64,000 bases of DNA, from contig JAJXWV010000035.1 of assembly GCA_021781455.1 (NCBI GenBank), positions 39,706 through 103,705 of the forward strand. The letters run 5' to 3'. Position numbers and translations under genes: made by a program. This document shows positions 40,550 to 49,673 of this stretch, one piece after another. Each line of letters begins with the position of its first letter. Positions within the stretch are counted from its first letter, which is position 1. The notes below the pieces were generated by a model. It was not told the origin of the DNA, searched no databases, and saw only the letters and a program-made list of their open reading frames with translations. Source of the DNA: Acidobacteriota bacterium (lineage in GTDB: Bacteria > Acidobacteriota > Thermoanaerobaculia > Gp7-AA8).

Positions 40550-42853
40550 ATGAGAGCGCTTGCCGCCCCCCTGATCGCCTTCGCCATCGCCGGCTCTGCC
40601 CTGGCGCAGATGCCGCCCACCACGACGCAGACACAGATCCGGAAATTCAAGTTCGTGCCGCCGACGATCAAGAAAGGCGGCGAGGTGAAGTGGCAGTCCG
40701 CCGGCCCGGTCGAGTTCGTGAAGGACGAGTACGCCATCCTGCAGGACGATGTCCGAGTCGACTATCAGGACATGAAGCTGCGCGCCGACAAGGTCACACT
40801 CAACCTCAAGACCAAGGACGTTGTCGCCGAAGGCCACGTCATCCTCGACCAGGGCACCACCCGCATCTCCGCCGATCACGCCGTCTTCAACCTCGATTCG
40901 AAGACCGGCACGTTCTTCAACACCACCGCGGCGATGGAGCCGACGATGTACTTCGTCGGCGACAAGATCGAGAAGACGAGCGAGAAGAGCTACAAGCTCA
41001 CCAACGGAATGCTCACCTCCTGCGACCTCGACAAGCCTTCCTGGTCGTTTCACCTCAACGAAGCCGACGTGACGCTCGACGACTACGCGCACATGAAGGA
41101 CGTCACCTTCCGGGCTCGCCGCCTGCCGCTGATCTGGCTGCCCCGGCTCATCTATCCGACGAAGAAGGACCGATCCCAGGGTTTCCTCATTCCGCGCCTG
41201 CTGATCAGCAGCGGTTCAGAGGTTCGCAACGGACAATCGCATCCACTCGGCCAGCGCCTGGAGCTCGGGTATTTCATTCCCATCGGCGACTCCGCCGACA
41301 TCACCGCCTACGCAGACCTGAACACCAAGGGCTACGAAGGCTTCGGCCTCGACGCCCGTTATGTGCCGTCGAAGAACGTGAAGATCGGCGAGGTCAGCGC
41401 GTACACGGTCCGCGACCCGCTCCTCACCAAACAACAGTGGCGCTACGCCTATCGGCACTACCAGGAGAACCTGCCCGGCGGCTTCCGCGGCGTCATCGAC
41501 GTTCAGGACTACTCCGACCTCGACTTCTTCCGCACGTATGACCGCGATCCGCGCCTGTACTCGCTGTCGAACATCTACTCGTCAGCGTACCTGACGAAGA
41601 ACACGTCGACATACTCGGTCAACTTTCTCGCCGACCGCCGCGACATCATCCTCGGCCACGTCATCCCCCTCGACCTCTCCTCTCCGATCGACAAGCAGCG
41701 CTTCGAGCAGCTCCCATCGCTGCAGTTCAGGATGTACCCGCAGCATCTCTTCGGATCGCCGCTCTATTTTTCGATGGAGTCGTCGGCGTCGCATCTGCTG
41801 ACCAGCGGGAGGGGCGGCACCTTCGGCGCGGCGCCGGAGAAGACGAATTACTACCGCGCCGACATCTTCCCCACGCTCTCGATGCAGCTGCGCACCCCGC
41901 CGTGGTTCTCCATCAAGCCGCAGATCTCCGCACGTGAGACCTACTATTCGGCGAGCATTGCGCCGCCCGATCCGAACAACCCGACGGCCACACCCACCCT
42001 CATCGACCAGACCCTGCACCGGTTCTACGCACAGGGACAGGTCGACTTCGTCGGGCCGTCCTTCTCCCGCGTCTTCGACGAGCAGATCGGCGGCTTCGTG
42101 AAGTTCAAGCACGTCATCGAGCCGCGCATCCGCTACATCTACACGACCGACGTCAAGAACCAGGCGGACGTGATCCGCTTCGATACGGTGGACTCGCCGT
42201 TCCTCCCCATCGTTCAGAACTCGGTCGAGTACTCGCTGACGCAACGGCTCCTGGCCAAGGAAGCGGGACCCAACGCCTCCCCGCGCGAAATCCTGTCGTT
42301 TTCGCTGGCGCAGACCGCATCGCTGTCGAAACCCTTCACACAGGGAACCGGAGGGAATCTCTCCGGATCGACGGTCTTCCTCGACACCAACCAGAAGTTC
42401 ACACCGCTGGTGGCCAGCCTTCATGCAAATCCTTACCAGAACATCACGTTAGACGCCAGCACGAGCTGGGGCAACGTCTCTCACCAGATCGATCAGGCCA
42501 GCCTCTCGGCCAACCTCATCGGCTCCGGCAAGTCTGCAGACAAGTACCTCGGCTTCACCTGGTTCGCGAGTTTCAGACAGCCGGGAGCGATCAGCACAAG
42601 CTCAGGCCAGGTCCGGCTCAACGCCGGGTCGAATCTGCTGCACGACAAGATCCGAGCCGATTTCTCAGTCAATTGGGACGAGAATCTCAAGCAGGTCATC
42701 GATCAGCGGTACCTCCTCGGTGCGAATTCAAGCTGCTGGGGTCTGGCCCTGGAATTGCGACGGTATTACACGTTCCAGCCGCAGCAGCCGTGGTCCGTGA
42801 GCTACGGTCTCGCCGTATCGCTGAAGAACTTCGGAACGATCGGCACGCATTGA
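40550..42853 (+). CDS. lptD: LPS-assembly protein LptD
   Basis: A 767-residue outer-membrane barrel that inserts LPS into the outer leaflet. It has a signal peptide (MRALAAPLIAFAIAGSALA), an OstA/LptA-like periplasmic jellyroll (about 40-165; the VEFVKDEYAILQDDV and ISADHAVFNL strands), then a long beta-barrel rich in aromatic strand ends. Cysteines expected for the inter-domain disulfides occur in LTSCDLD near residue 160 and in SSCWGLALELRRY near the C-terminus. The frame reads through the repeat to 40460; the ATG at the signal peptide was chosen. It shows that the host is a diderm. Confidence 0.88.
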   Translation: MRALAAPLIAFAIAGSALAQMPPTTTQTQIRKFKFVPPTIKKGGEVKWQSAGPVEFVKDEYAILQDDVRVDYQDMKLRADKVTLNLKTKDVVAEGHVILDQGTTRISADHAVFNLDSKTGTFFNTTAAMEPTMYFVGDKIEKTSEKSYKLTNGMLTSCDLDKPSWSFHLNEADVTLDDYAHMKDVTFRARRLPLIWLPRLIYPTKKDRSQGFLIPRLLISSGSEVRNGQSHPLGQRLELGYFIPIGDSADITAYADLNTKGYEGFGLDARYVPSKNVKIGEVSAYTVRDPLLTKQQWRYAYRHYQENLPGGFRGVIDVQDYSDLDFFRTYDRDPRLYSLSNIYSSAYLTKNTSTYSVNFLADRRDIILGHVIPLDLSSPIDKQRFEQLPSLQFRMYPQHLFGSPLYFSMESSASHLLTSGRGGTFGAAPEKTNYYRADIFPTLSMQLRTPPWFSIKPQISARETYYSASIAPPDPNNPTATPTLIDQTLHRFYAQGQVDFVGPSFSRVFDEQIGGFVKFKHVIEPRIRYIYTTDVKNQADVIRFDTVDSPFLPIVQNSVEYSLTQRLLAKEAGPNASPREILSFSLAQTASLSKPFTQGTGGNLSGSTVFLDTNQKFTPLVASLHANPYQNITLDASTSWGNVSHQIDQASLSANLIGSGKSADKYLGFTWFASFRQPGAISTSSGQVRLNAGSNLLHDKIRADFSVNWDENLKQVIDQRYLLGANSSCWGLALELRRYYTFQPQQPWSVSYGLAVSLKNFGTIGTH

Positions 42854-42858
42854 AATCA

Positions 42859-42900
42859 GCGGGCAGGGAACAGGACCACCCACCTGCCCGCTGCCCGCCG
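42859..42900. repeat. Short paired element, GGGCAGC class
   Basis: GCGGGCAGG (42859-42867) pairs perfectly with CCTGCCCGC (42883-42891), and a further GCTGCCCGC follows. It is a shorter member of the same paired design, placed right after the lptD stop; it could also serve as a weak terminator. Confidence 0.65.
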
Positions 42901-42910
42901 CCCCCAAGAC

Positions 42911-43312
42911 ATGCGCCTCCGCCCCATTCTCGCCCTCGGCATCTGCGCGATTCTCGCGATCGTGTTCATCTCGCACACGATGCGCAGGCGCGCGGCTGAT
43001 GCACAACACGCAAAGGAAGCCGCGCTCACGTCGACGCTTGCATCGATGCGTCAGGCAATCCGCACCTACGAAGTGAAGCATGGCGAGGGTCCGCATCTTC
43101 TCGGCGACCTCGTGCGGGACGGCGAGTTGAAGAGCGTGCCCGCAGACCCGGTCACGGGATCGTCCGCGACGTGGCGGCCGACCTCCCAGGAGACCGTGAG
43201 CATCGACGACTTCTCCGCCACCGCGCCGAAAGCGGCCGCCAGCACCATCGTCGACGTGCACAGCGGGGCGGCGGGCCGCGACTCCGCGGGCCGGCGCTGG
43301 TCGGATTACTGA
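42911..43312 (+). CDS. Pseudopilin-like (GspG-type) protein without a prepilin site
   Basis: A 133-residue protein with one N-terminal membrane helix (about 5-22) and a long helix TLASMRQAIRTYE, then the GspG-like C-terminal pattern: LVRDGELKSVPADPVTG, TW, and DVHSGAAG followed by WSDY. These features fit the type II secretion major pseudopilin fold. The N-terminus, MRLRPILALGICAIL, lacks the GFTLIE cleavage signal, so it is probably not processed by prepilin peptidase. No gsp operon is nearby. Confidence 0.68.
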   Translation: MRLRPILALGICAILAIVFISHTMRRRAADAQHAKEAALTSTLASMRQAIRTYEVKHGEGPHLLGDLVRDGELKSVPADPVTGSSATWRPTSQETVSIDDFSATAPKAAASTIVDVHSGAAGRDSAGRRWSDY

Positions 43313-43332
43313 TAGCATTCGCCGCTCGCGAG

Positions 43333-44010
43333 ATGCCGAACGTCTACGAATTCAAAGACTTCGAAGGAAGCAGCCATCGCATTCTGATCGACCTGATCCA
43401 CCGCTACGCGCAACGCGGCGGCACCCTTCTCGATCTCGGTGCTTCCGCTGGTCATCTCGGCCATGCCGTGCGCGACCATTTCTCCCGCACAATCGGGTTC
43501 GAATACGAAATCGCCTGCCTCGATGCTCTGCGCCAGCACTTCGACTGCGCGCTCATCGCCGATCTCGAGAAGGTGCGGCACCTCCCGAAACCGGTCGATG
43601 CCGTGGTGCTTGCCGACGTCATCGAACACCTTCGCGATTCGCCTTCGCTCCTGCGACTGGTCCGCGACGCCCTCTCTCCAAAGGGACGGCTGTTCATCTC
43701 CGTGCCGAACATCGCCAACATCACCGTCCGGCTGGGACTGCTTCTCGGCATTTTCGAGTACCGCGACCGCGGGATTCTCGACAATACCCACCTGCGCTTC
43801 TACACGATGCGGACGATCCGGAAGGAGATCGAGAACGCCGGCTTCCGCGTCCTCGCCGTCCGCGGGTCATCGGTGCCGATCCGTCTCATCATCGGCGGAT
43901 GGATGCCCGAGCCTCTTCTCCGCCTTGGCGAGCGCGTCCTGACGATCATGACCCGGATCTGGAAGTCGCTGTTCGCGTACCAGATCATCCTCGTCGCCGA
44001 GCCGCAGTGA
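43333..44010 (+). CDS. Class I SAM-dependent methyltransferase
   Basis: A 225-residue methyltransferase. Motif I is LLDLGASAGHLGH (about 37-49); the post-I acidic residue is in IGFEYE; motif IV-like VDAVVLADVIEHL and PNIANITVRLGLL follow. The pattern VIEHL and FISVPN matches the group acting on glycan or lipid precursors (Methyltransf_23-like). The C-terminal part is rich in hydrophobic and basic residues and may rest on the membrane. The ATG at 43333 starts 20 bases after the pseudopilin stop. The substrate is unknown. Confidence 0.82.
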   Translation: MPNVYEFKDFEGSSHRILIDLIHRYAQRGGTLLDLGASAGHLGHAVRDHFSRTIGFEYEIACLDALRQHFDCALIADLEKVRHLPKPVDAVVLADVIEHLRDSPSLLRLVRDALSPKGRLFISVPNIANITVRLGLLLGIFEYRDRGILDNTHLRFYTMRTIRKEIENAGFRVLAVRGSSVPIRLIIGGWMPEPLLRLGERVLTIMTRIWKSLFAYQIILVAEPQ

Positions 44011-44090
44011 TCGAGGAAGGGCGATGTAGCAGAGCTCGAACGTCGGCTACGACGCGCGCCGGTGACGGCGGAGCAGGCCCGGCGCGCTGA

Positions 44091-46604
44091 TCACGAGAAG
44101 CGAATCCGTCTGGAAATCGCTCCGGCGATCTCGCCAGTGGCGATGGCGACAAACAGCAGAAGCCCCGCTCCCGCCGGCCACCACCAGCCGCGAGCAATGC
44201 GGCGCGAGAAGATGACCGAATGCGTTCCCGCCGGCACGGTCACGCCGGCGAAGATCGTATTGATCTCGACCGGCACGACGCTGCGGCCGTCGATGGTCAC
44301 GCCCAGCTCCGGAGTCAGCTTCTCCGAGGAAGCCAGGAAGAACGGCGATGCAGAACTGGTCTCCAGCCGCTGCTCCTCGCCGCCGTACTTCTTGAGATAG
44401 ACGAGCGCGTTCGCATTGACCGGCGGCAGGGCGGCGGCGCCTCCCGTGATCACCGCCTCGTCACCGAGGTCGATGTCGCGCCTGGAGAGGAACTCGCGGT
44501 CGCTCATCTTCGACACGCGGAGCGCGGCGCGAAAACGCGGGACCTCGGCCGTGTTCAGGTAGATGCGTCCGTCCGGAAGCTCGCGGTCGAAGACTACCGG
44601 CGTCTTCACTCGCCCGTAAAACAGAGGATCCTCGCCGGCGACGGGCACGCTCTTCAGCATGTTCGCGCGGATTCCGTAGGAGCGCACCCGCAGCGTGACG
44701 CTGTCGCCAAGACGCGCGTAAGGGCGGAGCGGGATGTAGACCTTTCCCATCACCGCGATGTCCTGGGGAGTGAAGGCGCGTTCCCACAGGACGGAGCCGA
44801 AGCGGATCAGCTGCACATCGAGCGAAGGCGCTTCGCCGGTCGTGGCCTCCACCGCCACCGGGAGCTCGATGGCATAGAACGGCTCCGCGTCCACACGCAC
44901 CGTGCGCTGCACCGTCCGGCCGGGCTGCAGAATGAACGCGCCGTTTCCCTTTACGCCCGGAACAGTGGCCGCAAAGGTCGTCCAGCGGACGATGTCGATC
45001 GTCTTGTGCTCGAGGAAGTAGCGGATGCCGAGCATGCCGGTCAGCGGATCGGCGTAGTCGAACTTCCGGCTGTCGAACTGCAGAACGGTCGAACGGCCGC
45101 TCCAGGCGGTCGGATCGATTCGCTGCAGCAACTGCCGGTACTTCGCTTCGGAGCTGAAGTGGCTGCGCACGTCTTCGATTCCGAAGAGCTCCGACGAGTT
45201 AGGCCACAGATAATCGAAGAACGCCGCGACGCGGAAGGGCTTCGGTTGCGCGCGAAGGAAGGCGATGGTGGGCGTCTCCGGCACGATGGTCTGCTGCGGC
45301 GGGAGATACGGATAGAACGTGCCCGCGAAGATAGCCAGGTCGCCCGCGGCAGCGATGGCGATTGCTGCCGCTACGCACCAGGCCAGGAGCGCACCGCCAT
45401 GGCGGCGCAGCAGCGCGATCAGCCAGGCGGATCCCGCCGCGGCGAGGTAGGCAGCCGGCAACGGCAGCACCATGGAAAGGCGCGCCAACAGAGAGTACTT
45501 GAATCCCGGCAGCCGGCCGAGCGCCGCCACGACCGCGGGCAAGCCGAACATGGCCGACACGGCGACGAGGAGCACGCCGAACCAGAACCAGCGCGATCGC
45601 GCACGTCGATTGGCGGCGGCCAGGAGAATCAACGGCAGTGCGGCGATGCCGAGATAAACCGTCGATTCCACGAAGTTATCGAGAATCGGCGCGAGATCCG
45701 GACTGCCACGCCAGTTCTTGAGGGCCGGATTGCCCAGCCTCTGCGGCTCGACGAAGCTCAGAAACGACGAGAGAGGGAAGAAAGTGTGCAGGCTCATGTC
45801 GGCCCGCATCTCCAGATAGCCGCTGCGGCGCACGAACTGCACGAAGGGAATGACGGCCGGCGCCGCAATCAGGAACGAGATCACGATCGCCATGGCCGTA
45901 CGCGCGACCGCACCTCCCGGCAGCCGCCGCTCACGAATGGCCAGGAAGACCGCATACACCACCGCCACCGCCGCGCCGTAAGCCATGACCGCCGGAAAAC
46001 CGGCTACCGCATACGCGACGCCCAGCATGATCAGCAGCGCCATCGAGAGCCGGCGACCGTTGAAGGCGCGGCGCACGGCCCAGAGCAGCCCCGGATAGAG
46101 CGCCGTCGCGTTCGTCGCCTGCCAGAGCCACCGAACCGCGTACACTCCCGCCCCGGCGAAAACGATCGCACCGATGGCCGCTCCCCGCTTCCCGAGTCGC
46201 TCTTCGCGCAGCCACATGTACGAAAGCCAGAAGGCCACGTTGAGCTTCAGAACGATGATGGCCGTATAGACCCAGGTCAGCGGCAGCAGAAAGACGGGAA
46301 CCAGAACGAAGGGCGTCAGAACGGCCGCGGCCGACGATCCCACTCCCGGGATTCCGCAGGCCACGAACGGATTCCAGTGGAAGGCACCGCCCGATTTCAG
46401 CAGCGACATCAGCGTGAAATACGAGGTCGGGGTATCGTTCAGGAGCGAGTTCTGCACCGGCAGGTGCGGCACGAACGACCACGGTTGGTAGTTGAAGAAG
46501 ACGTCATTGGGCGAGACCACGCGACCCATGAACAACGTCGGGAAGAAGAAGACGAAGTTGTAGGCGGCGGCCGCGATCAGCGCGATGCGATGCTTCCGGA
46601 TCAA
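44091..46604 (-). CDS. YfhO-like large membrane protein
   Basis: An 837-residue protein. The N-terminal half has about twelve membrane helices with early motifs VSPNDVFFNYQPWSFVP and a conserved CGIPGVGS/PFVLVPVFLLP region like YfhO and related GT-C-type glycosyltransferases. The C-terminal half (about 470-800) is mostly extracytoplasmic beta-rich sequence ending in one last helix. YfhO in Gram-positives adds sugars to lipoteichoic acid; here a role in surface glycan or O-antigen modification is inferred. The start appears to be TTG; no ATG precedes the first helix. Confidence 0.78.
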   Translation of the reverse strand: MIRKHRIALIAAAAYNFVFFFPTLFMGRVVSPNDVFFNYQPWSFVPHLPVQNSLLNDTPTSYFTLMSLLKSGGAFHWNPFVACGIPGVGSSAAAVLTPFVLVPVFLLPLTWVYTAIIVLKLNVAFWLSYMWLREERLGKRGAAIGAIVFAGAGVYAVRWLWQATNATALYPGLLWAVRRAFNGRRLSMALLIMLGVAYAVAGFPAVMAYGAAVAVVYAVFLAIRERRLPGGAVARTAMAIVISFLIAAPAVIPFVQFVRRSGYLEMRADMSLHTFFPLSSFLSFVEPQRLGNPALKNWRGSPDLAPILDNFVESTVYLGIAALPLILLAAANRRARSRWFWFGVLLVAVSAMFGLPAVVAALGRLPGFKYSLLARLSMVLPLPAAYLAAAGSAWLIALLRRHGGALLAWCVAAAIAIAAAGDLAIFAGTFYPYLPPQQTIVPETPTIAFLRAQPKPFRVAAFFDYLWPNSSELFGIEDVRSHFSSEAKYRQLLQRIDPTAWSGRSTVLQFDSRKFDYADPLTGMLGIRYFLEHKTIDIVRWTTFAATVPGVKGNGAFILQPGRTVQRTVRVDAEPFYAIELPVAVEATTGEAPSLDVQLIRFGSVLWERAFTPQDIAVMGKVYIPLRPYARLGDSVTLRVRSYGIRANMLKSVPVAGEDPLFYGRVKTPVVFDRELPDGRIYLNTAEVPRFRAALRVSKMSDREFLSRRDIDLGDEAVITGGAAALPPVNANALVYLKKYGGEEQRLETSSASPFFLASSEKLTPELGVTIDGRSVVPVEINTIFAGVTVPAGTHSVIFSRRIARGWWWPAGAGLLLFVAIATGEIAGAISRRIRFS

Positions 46605-46673
46605 GTCGCCGTGAAGTGTATCGCGGTCACGGATCGCTCACCGTCGTCGTGAACCACGGAACTGCGCCACCGT

Positions 46674-46748
46674 CATCCTGAGCCGGCGGAGACGCGGGGG
46701 TGGCTGGTCGGTGGGAGCGGCGAAGCGCGGCGAAGAGCCTCTTACCGG
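46674..46748. repeat. Half-element of the CACTCTGAGCC...GAAGAGTCTC family
   Basis: Contains GTCATCCTGAGCCGGCGGAG and GCGCGGCGAAGAGCCTCTTACCGGG, closely matching the left arm at 36472-36535. No good facing arm is seen. It lies between the divergent YfhO and dehydrogenase genes. Confidence 0.75.
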
Positions 46749-46784
46749 GGTCGCCCCTCCGCCCGGCCACTCGTGTGGGGGCGG

Positions 46785-46840
46785 TCTCTCCAGCCCGCGA
46801 GGGAGGGCAGGCTGGAAAGCCTGCCCCACACCGATGAGCG
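46785..46840. repeat. REP-like palindrome (CAGGCTGGAAAGCCTG family)
   Basis: GGGCAGGCTGGAAAGCCTGCCC (46806-46827) is a strong hairpin followed by CACACCG. The same core occurs several times at 59036-59187. It lies 40 bases upstream of the dehydrogenase start. Confidence 0.8.
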
Positions 46841-46867
46841 GCGGGGAACTTCGGTACACTCGAGCGC

Positions 46868-47779
46868 GTGCCGAAGAAACTCGCAGTCGTGAGCGATGTC
46901 GAGCGTGCGCTCGTCGAGCTTCTCCGCGAAGACCGGCGATTCTCGGTGGCCGTACGGACCACCGGACCGATGGAGGAGCGCATCGGTGATGCGGAGATCG
47001 CCGTGACGCGCACCGTCAACAGGATCACACGCGCGGTGCTGTCCGCGGTGCCACGGCTGCGCGTCATCGCCCAGGGGACGAGCGGGTTGGACAACATCGA
47101 CCTCGCCGCCGCCAGCGAGCGCGGCATCGACATCCTGACCCTCCCCGGGGTCAACGCGAACGCCGTCGCCGAGCTGGTCATCGGCATCGTCATCGCCATG
47201 ACGCGCACCGTTCCGCTGTACACCCGCCAGGTCACCAGCGGCATCTGGCGCCGCGAGGACTGCACGACGCGCCATGAGCTTCGGCACTACTCGCTCGGCA
47301 TCGTCGGCCACGGCAACGTCGGCTCGCGGGTGTCACGCATGGCGACGGCATTCGGAATGAAGCCGCACGCCTACGATCCGTACATCGCAGACTTCGGCGC
47401 CGCCACGCCCGTCGATTCGCTCGAGCAGCTCCTCGCCAACAGCGACATCGTCACGCTGCACGTGCCGCTGACGGACGAGACGCGGGGCATGATCGGCGAG
47501 CGGCAGTTGCGCCGGATGCGCCGCGGGTCATTCCTGATCAACGCCGCACGCGGCGAGGTGCTCGACCTCGACGCCGCACTCGCTGCGCTGGCCTCCGATC
47601 ACCTCGGCGGCCTGGCGGTCGACGTGTTCGATCGTGAGCCGCCACAGCGCGCCTTCCCCGACGATCCTCGACTGGTTCTCACTCCGCACATCGGCGGCGG
47701 GACCTTCGAAGCCAAACGCGATGCCGCCGAGCTGCTGTACGCCAGGATCGTCGAGTGGGCGGAGAGGAATCGGAATTAG
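46868..47779 (+). CDS. D-isomer-specific 2-hydroxyacid dehydrogenase
   Basis: A 303-residue NAD-dependent dehydrogenase of the SerA/2-HADH family. The nucleotide-binding loop is IVGHGNVGSRV (about residue 143). The catalytic triad residues are Arg in NAARGEV, Glu in VFDREPP and His in LTPHIGGGT. The start is GTG at 46868, which begins the first beta strand (KKLAVVSD). Possible substrates are 3-phosphoglycerate, glyoxylate or erythronate-phosphate analogues; it lacks the C-terminal ACT domain of many SerA enzymes. It converges on hutI. Confidence 0.88.
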   Translation: MPKKLAVVSDVERALVELLREDRRFSVAVRTTGPMEERIGDAEIAVTRTVNRITRAVLSAVPRLRVIAQGTSGLDNIDLAAASERGIDILTLPGVNANAVAELVIGIVIAMTRTVPLYTRQVTSGIWRREDCTTRHELRHYSLGIVGHGNVGSRVSRMATAFGMKPHAYDPYIADFGAATPVDSLEQLLANSDIVTLHVPLTDETRGMIGERQLRRMRRGSFLINAARGEVLDLDAALAALASDHLGGLAVDVFDREPPQRAFPDDPRLVLTPHIGGGTFEAKRDAAELLYARIVEWAERNRN

Positions 47780-47797
47780 GAATTGAAAATTTTCCAC

Positions 47798-49045
47798 TCA
47801 CGCCACCTGCCGGCCATCGCGGAAAACGGCCGCGACCAGGTTCACCCCGAAGTGGTAGACGAGATGCAGGTAATTCGGCGCGTCCAGCAGGATGAAGTCG
47901 GCGCGTTTACCGGCCTCGATCGAGCCGATCTCGTTCGCCATGCGCAGCGAATACGCGCCGTTGAGCGTGGCCGCGGTGAGGGACTCCTCGACCGTCAGTT
48001 TCATCTGCAGGGTGGCCAGCTGCACGACCGTCTGCATCGACTCGGTCATCGACGAGCCGGGATTGCAGTCGCTCGACAGCGACACGATCGCGCCGCGGTC
48101 GATGAGCCGCCGCGCCGGCGCATAGCGGTCCGCCATCAGGAAGAAGCTCGTCGCGGGAAGAAGGTTCGCCACCGTGTCCGATGCGGCAAGCGCGGCAATT
48201 CCGCGATCGGAGATGAACATCAGGTGGTCAGCCGAGGCGGCGCCCAGGCTGGCGGCGAGTGAGGCGCCGTCGGTATCCGTCAACTCGTCGGCATGGAGGC
48301 GCGGCATCATGCCCAGGGCGGTGCCGCCTCGAAGAACGGCCTCGCCCTGACCGCGCGTGAAGACCCCTCGCTCCACGAAGGCGTCGCAGAAGACGGCCAG
48401 CTTGTCCGCAGCGACCGCCGGCAGGATCTCGCTGAGGATCGTCGACACGTAGCCCTGGCGGGCGGCATCGCTGCCACGGCTCTCCGGAGGGAACTCGTGC
48501 GCCGCGAGACAGGTGGCGACCAGGCGCACCGGCGACTGGGCGCCGGCCTCGCGTACGGCGCGAAGCTGCTTGAGCTCGCTGGCGAGGTCGAGCCCGTAGC
48601 CGCTCTTCGCTTCCGCGGTGGTCGTGCCGTAGCGCGCCATCGTCCGCGTGCGCGTCAGGATGTGCTCGACCAGCTCCTGCTGTGTCGCTCGACGCGTGGC
48701 GAAGACGGTGGCGTTGATCCCTCCGCCGCTCTCGGCAATCTGCGCGTACGTTTCTCCCTGCAGGCGGCGGTTGAACTCCGATTCGCGAAAGCCGGCGAAC
48801 GGAATGTGCGTGTGCGAGTCGACGAATCCAGGGATGGCCGTGGCGCCGCGGCCGTCGAAGTCGCAGTCGATCTTCGCCCGTATCTCCGGCGGGACCGCGC
48901 TCTCCGCTCCTGCATACATGAAGCGATCGCCGTCGATGACCAGGACACCGCGGTCGTGGATGGTCAGAGAGCGCATGGCGGCGCCGCGAACCGGCCCGCG
49001 GCCGGCGGGAGTGGCGATCTGGGAGAGATTGCGGACGAGGAGCAT
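47798..49045 (-). CDS. hutI: Imidazolonepropionase
   Basis: HutI hydrolyses 4-imidazolone-5-propionate to N-formimino-glutamate in histidine degradation. The 415-residue amidohydrolase has the zinc HxH in DSHTHIPF (about residue 77), AAHEFPPE, LHADELTD and SSDCNPGSS, plus AEAKSGYGL, all characteristic of HutI. No hutH, hutU or hutG is adjacent, so the rest of the pathway must lie elsewhere. The 5' side carries an AATTGAG-class repeat and no obvious Shine-Dalgarno. Confidence 0.94.
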   Translation of the reverse strand: MLLVRNLSQIATPAGRGPVRGAAMRSLTIHDRGVLVIDGDRFMYAGAESAVPPEIRAKIDCDFDGRGATAIPGFVDSHTHIPFAGFRESEFNRRLQGETYAQIAESGGGINATVFATRRATQQELVEHILTRTRTMARYGTTTAEAKSGYGLDLASELKQLRAVREAGAQSPVRLVATCLAAHEFPPESRGSDAARQGYVSTILSEILPAVAADKLAVFCDAFVERGVFTRGQGEAVLRGGTALGMMPRLHADELTDTDGASLAASLGAASADHLMFISDRGIAALAASDTVANLLPATSFFLMADRYAPARRLIDRGAIVSLSSDCNPGSSMTESMQTVVQLATLQMKLTVEESLTAATLNGAYSLRMANEIGSIEAGKRADFILLDAPNYLHLVYHFGVNLVAAVFRDGRQVA

Positions 49046-49052
49046 GACGAAG

Positions 49053-49120
49053 AATTGAGAATTGAGAATTGAGAAAGCGCTCAGATCATCTTCTCAATTC
49101 TCAATTCTCAATTCTCAATT
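49053..49120. repeat. Paired heptamer element, AATTGAG class
   Basis: The left arm (49053-49073) has three perfect AATTGAG units. The right arm (49093-49120) has four perfect CTCAATT units. The loop is 19 bases. It lies between hutI and divIVA (both minus strand), starting 8 bases from the hutI start codon. Confidence 0.93.
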
Positions 49121-49125
49121 GATTC

Positions 49126-49629
49126 TCAGGACTCCACCCTCTTGCGGAACATCGCCGTGATCGGCTCTTCGGTCGATTCCTGCTCCACGTCCAGGGCGAT
49201 CATCTGCTGCACCGTATCAACGGTTGTCTGCAGCTTGCCGCGGAGGCCGGTGCGCTCGATCTTGAGGTCCTGGATGGCGCGCTCGATGTCGGCCACGCGA
49301 GACATGGCCTGGCCGATCACGCGGTCCGCCAGAAGCTCGGCGTCCTTGACGATCAGCTCCGCTTCCTTGCGGGCGTTGGTCTTCACGTCCTCCGAGACCT
49401 TCTGCGCGGAAAGGAGCGTGTCCTTGAGAATGCGCTCGCGCTGCGAATGGTCGTCGAGGTCTTCGCGGAGGTGGGCGTTTTCACGCGTGAGGCGATCGAC
49501 TTCCTTGACCAGCCGCTCGATCTCTTCGGCCACCAGGCTGAGATAGCCGCGCACCTCGTCGGGCCGGAAGCCCTTGAAGGCCCTCGAGAAAGTCTGCTTC
49601 TGGATCTCCAGCGGAGTGAGGCTCTGCAT
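49126..49629 (-). CDS. divIVA: DivIVA-domain protein
   Basis: A 167-residue DivIVA-like protein. The N-terminal membrane-binding module reads LTPLEIQKQTFSRAFKGFRPDEVRGYL, followed by a long coiled coil (about 30-150). DivIVA marks curved membranes and recruits division or growth factors. The ATG at 49629 is preceded by GGGAGGG; a GTG two codons earlier is also open. It is the last gene of a cluster with ylmG and ylmE homologues, the order seen next to divIVA in Gram-positives. SepF and YlmH are missing. Confidence 0.88.
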   Translation of the reverse strand: MQSLTPLEIQKQTFSRAFKGFRPDEVRGYLSLVAEEIERLVKEVDRLTRENAHLREDLDDHSQRERILKDTLLSAQKVSEDVKTNARKEAELIVKDAELLADRVIGQAMSRVADIERAIQDLKIERTGLRGKLQTTVDTVQQMIALDVEQESTEEPITAMFRKRVES

Positions 49630-49673
49630 GATCACCCTCCCGACACATCACTTCACGGGAAGAGTATAGAACG

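Noticed and set aside
44220..46652. 810-codon open frame on the plus strand
   Set aside because: It is antisense to the YfhO-like gene and reads as low-complexity Arg/Glu/Gln/His sequence. The minus-strand protein has clear membrane helices.
47780..47797. Possible ATTGAAA-class element between the dehydrogenase and hutI
   Set aside because: Only one unit and a 10-base GAAAATTTTC palindrome are present; too little to call an array.
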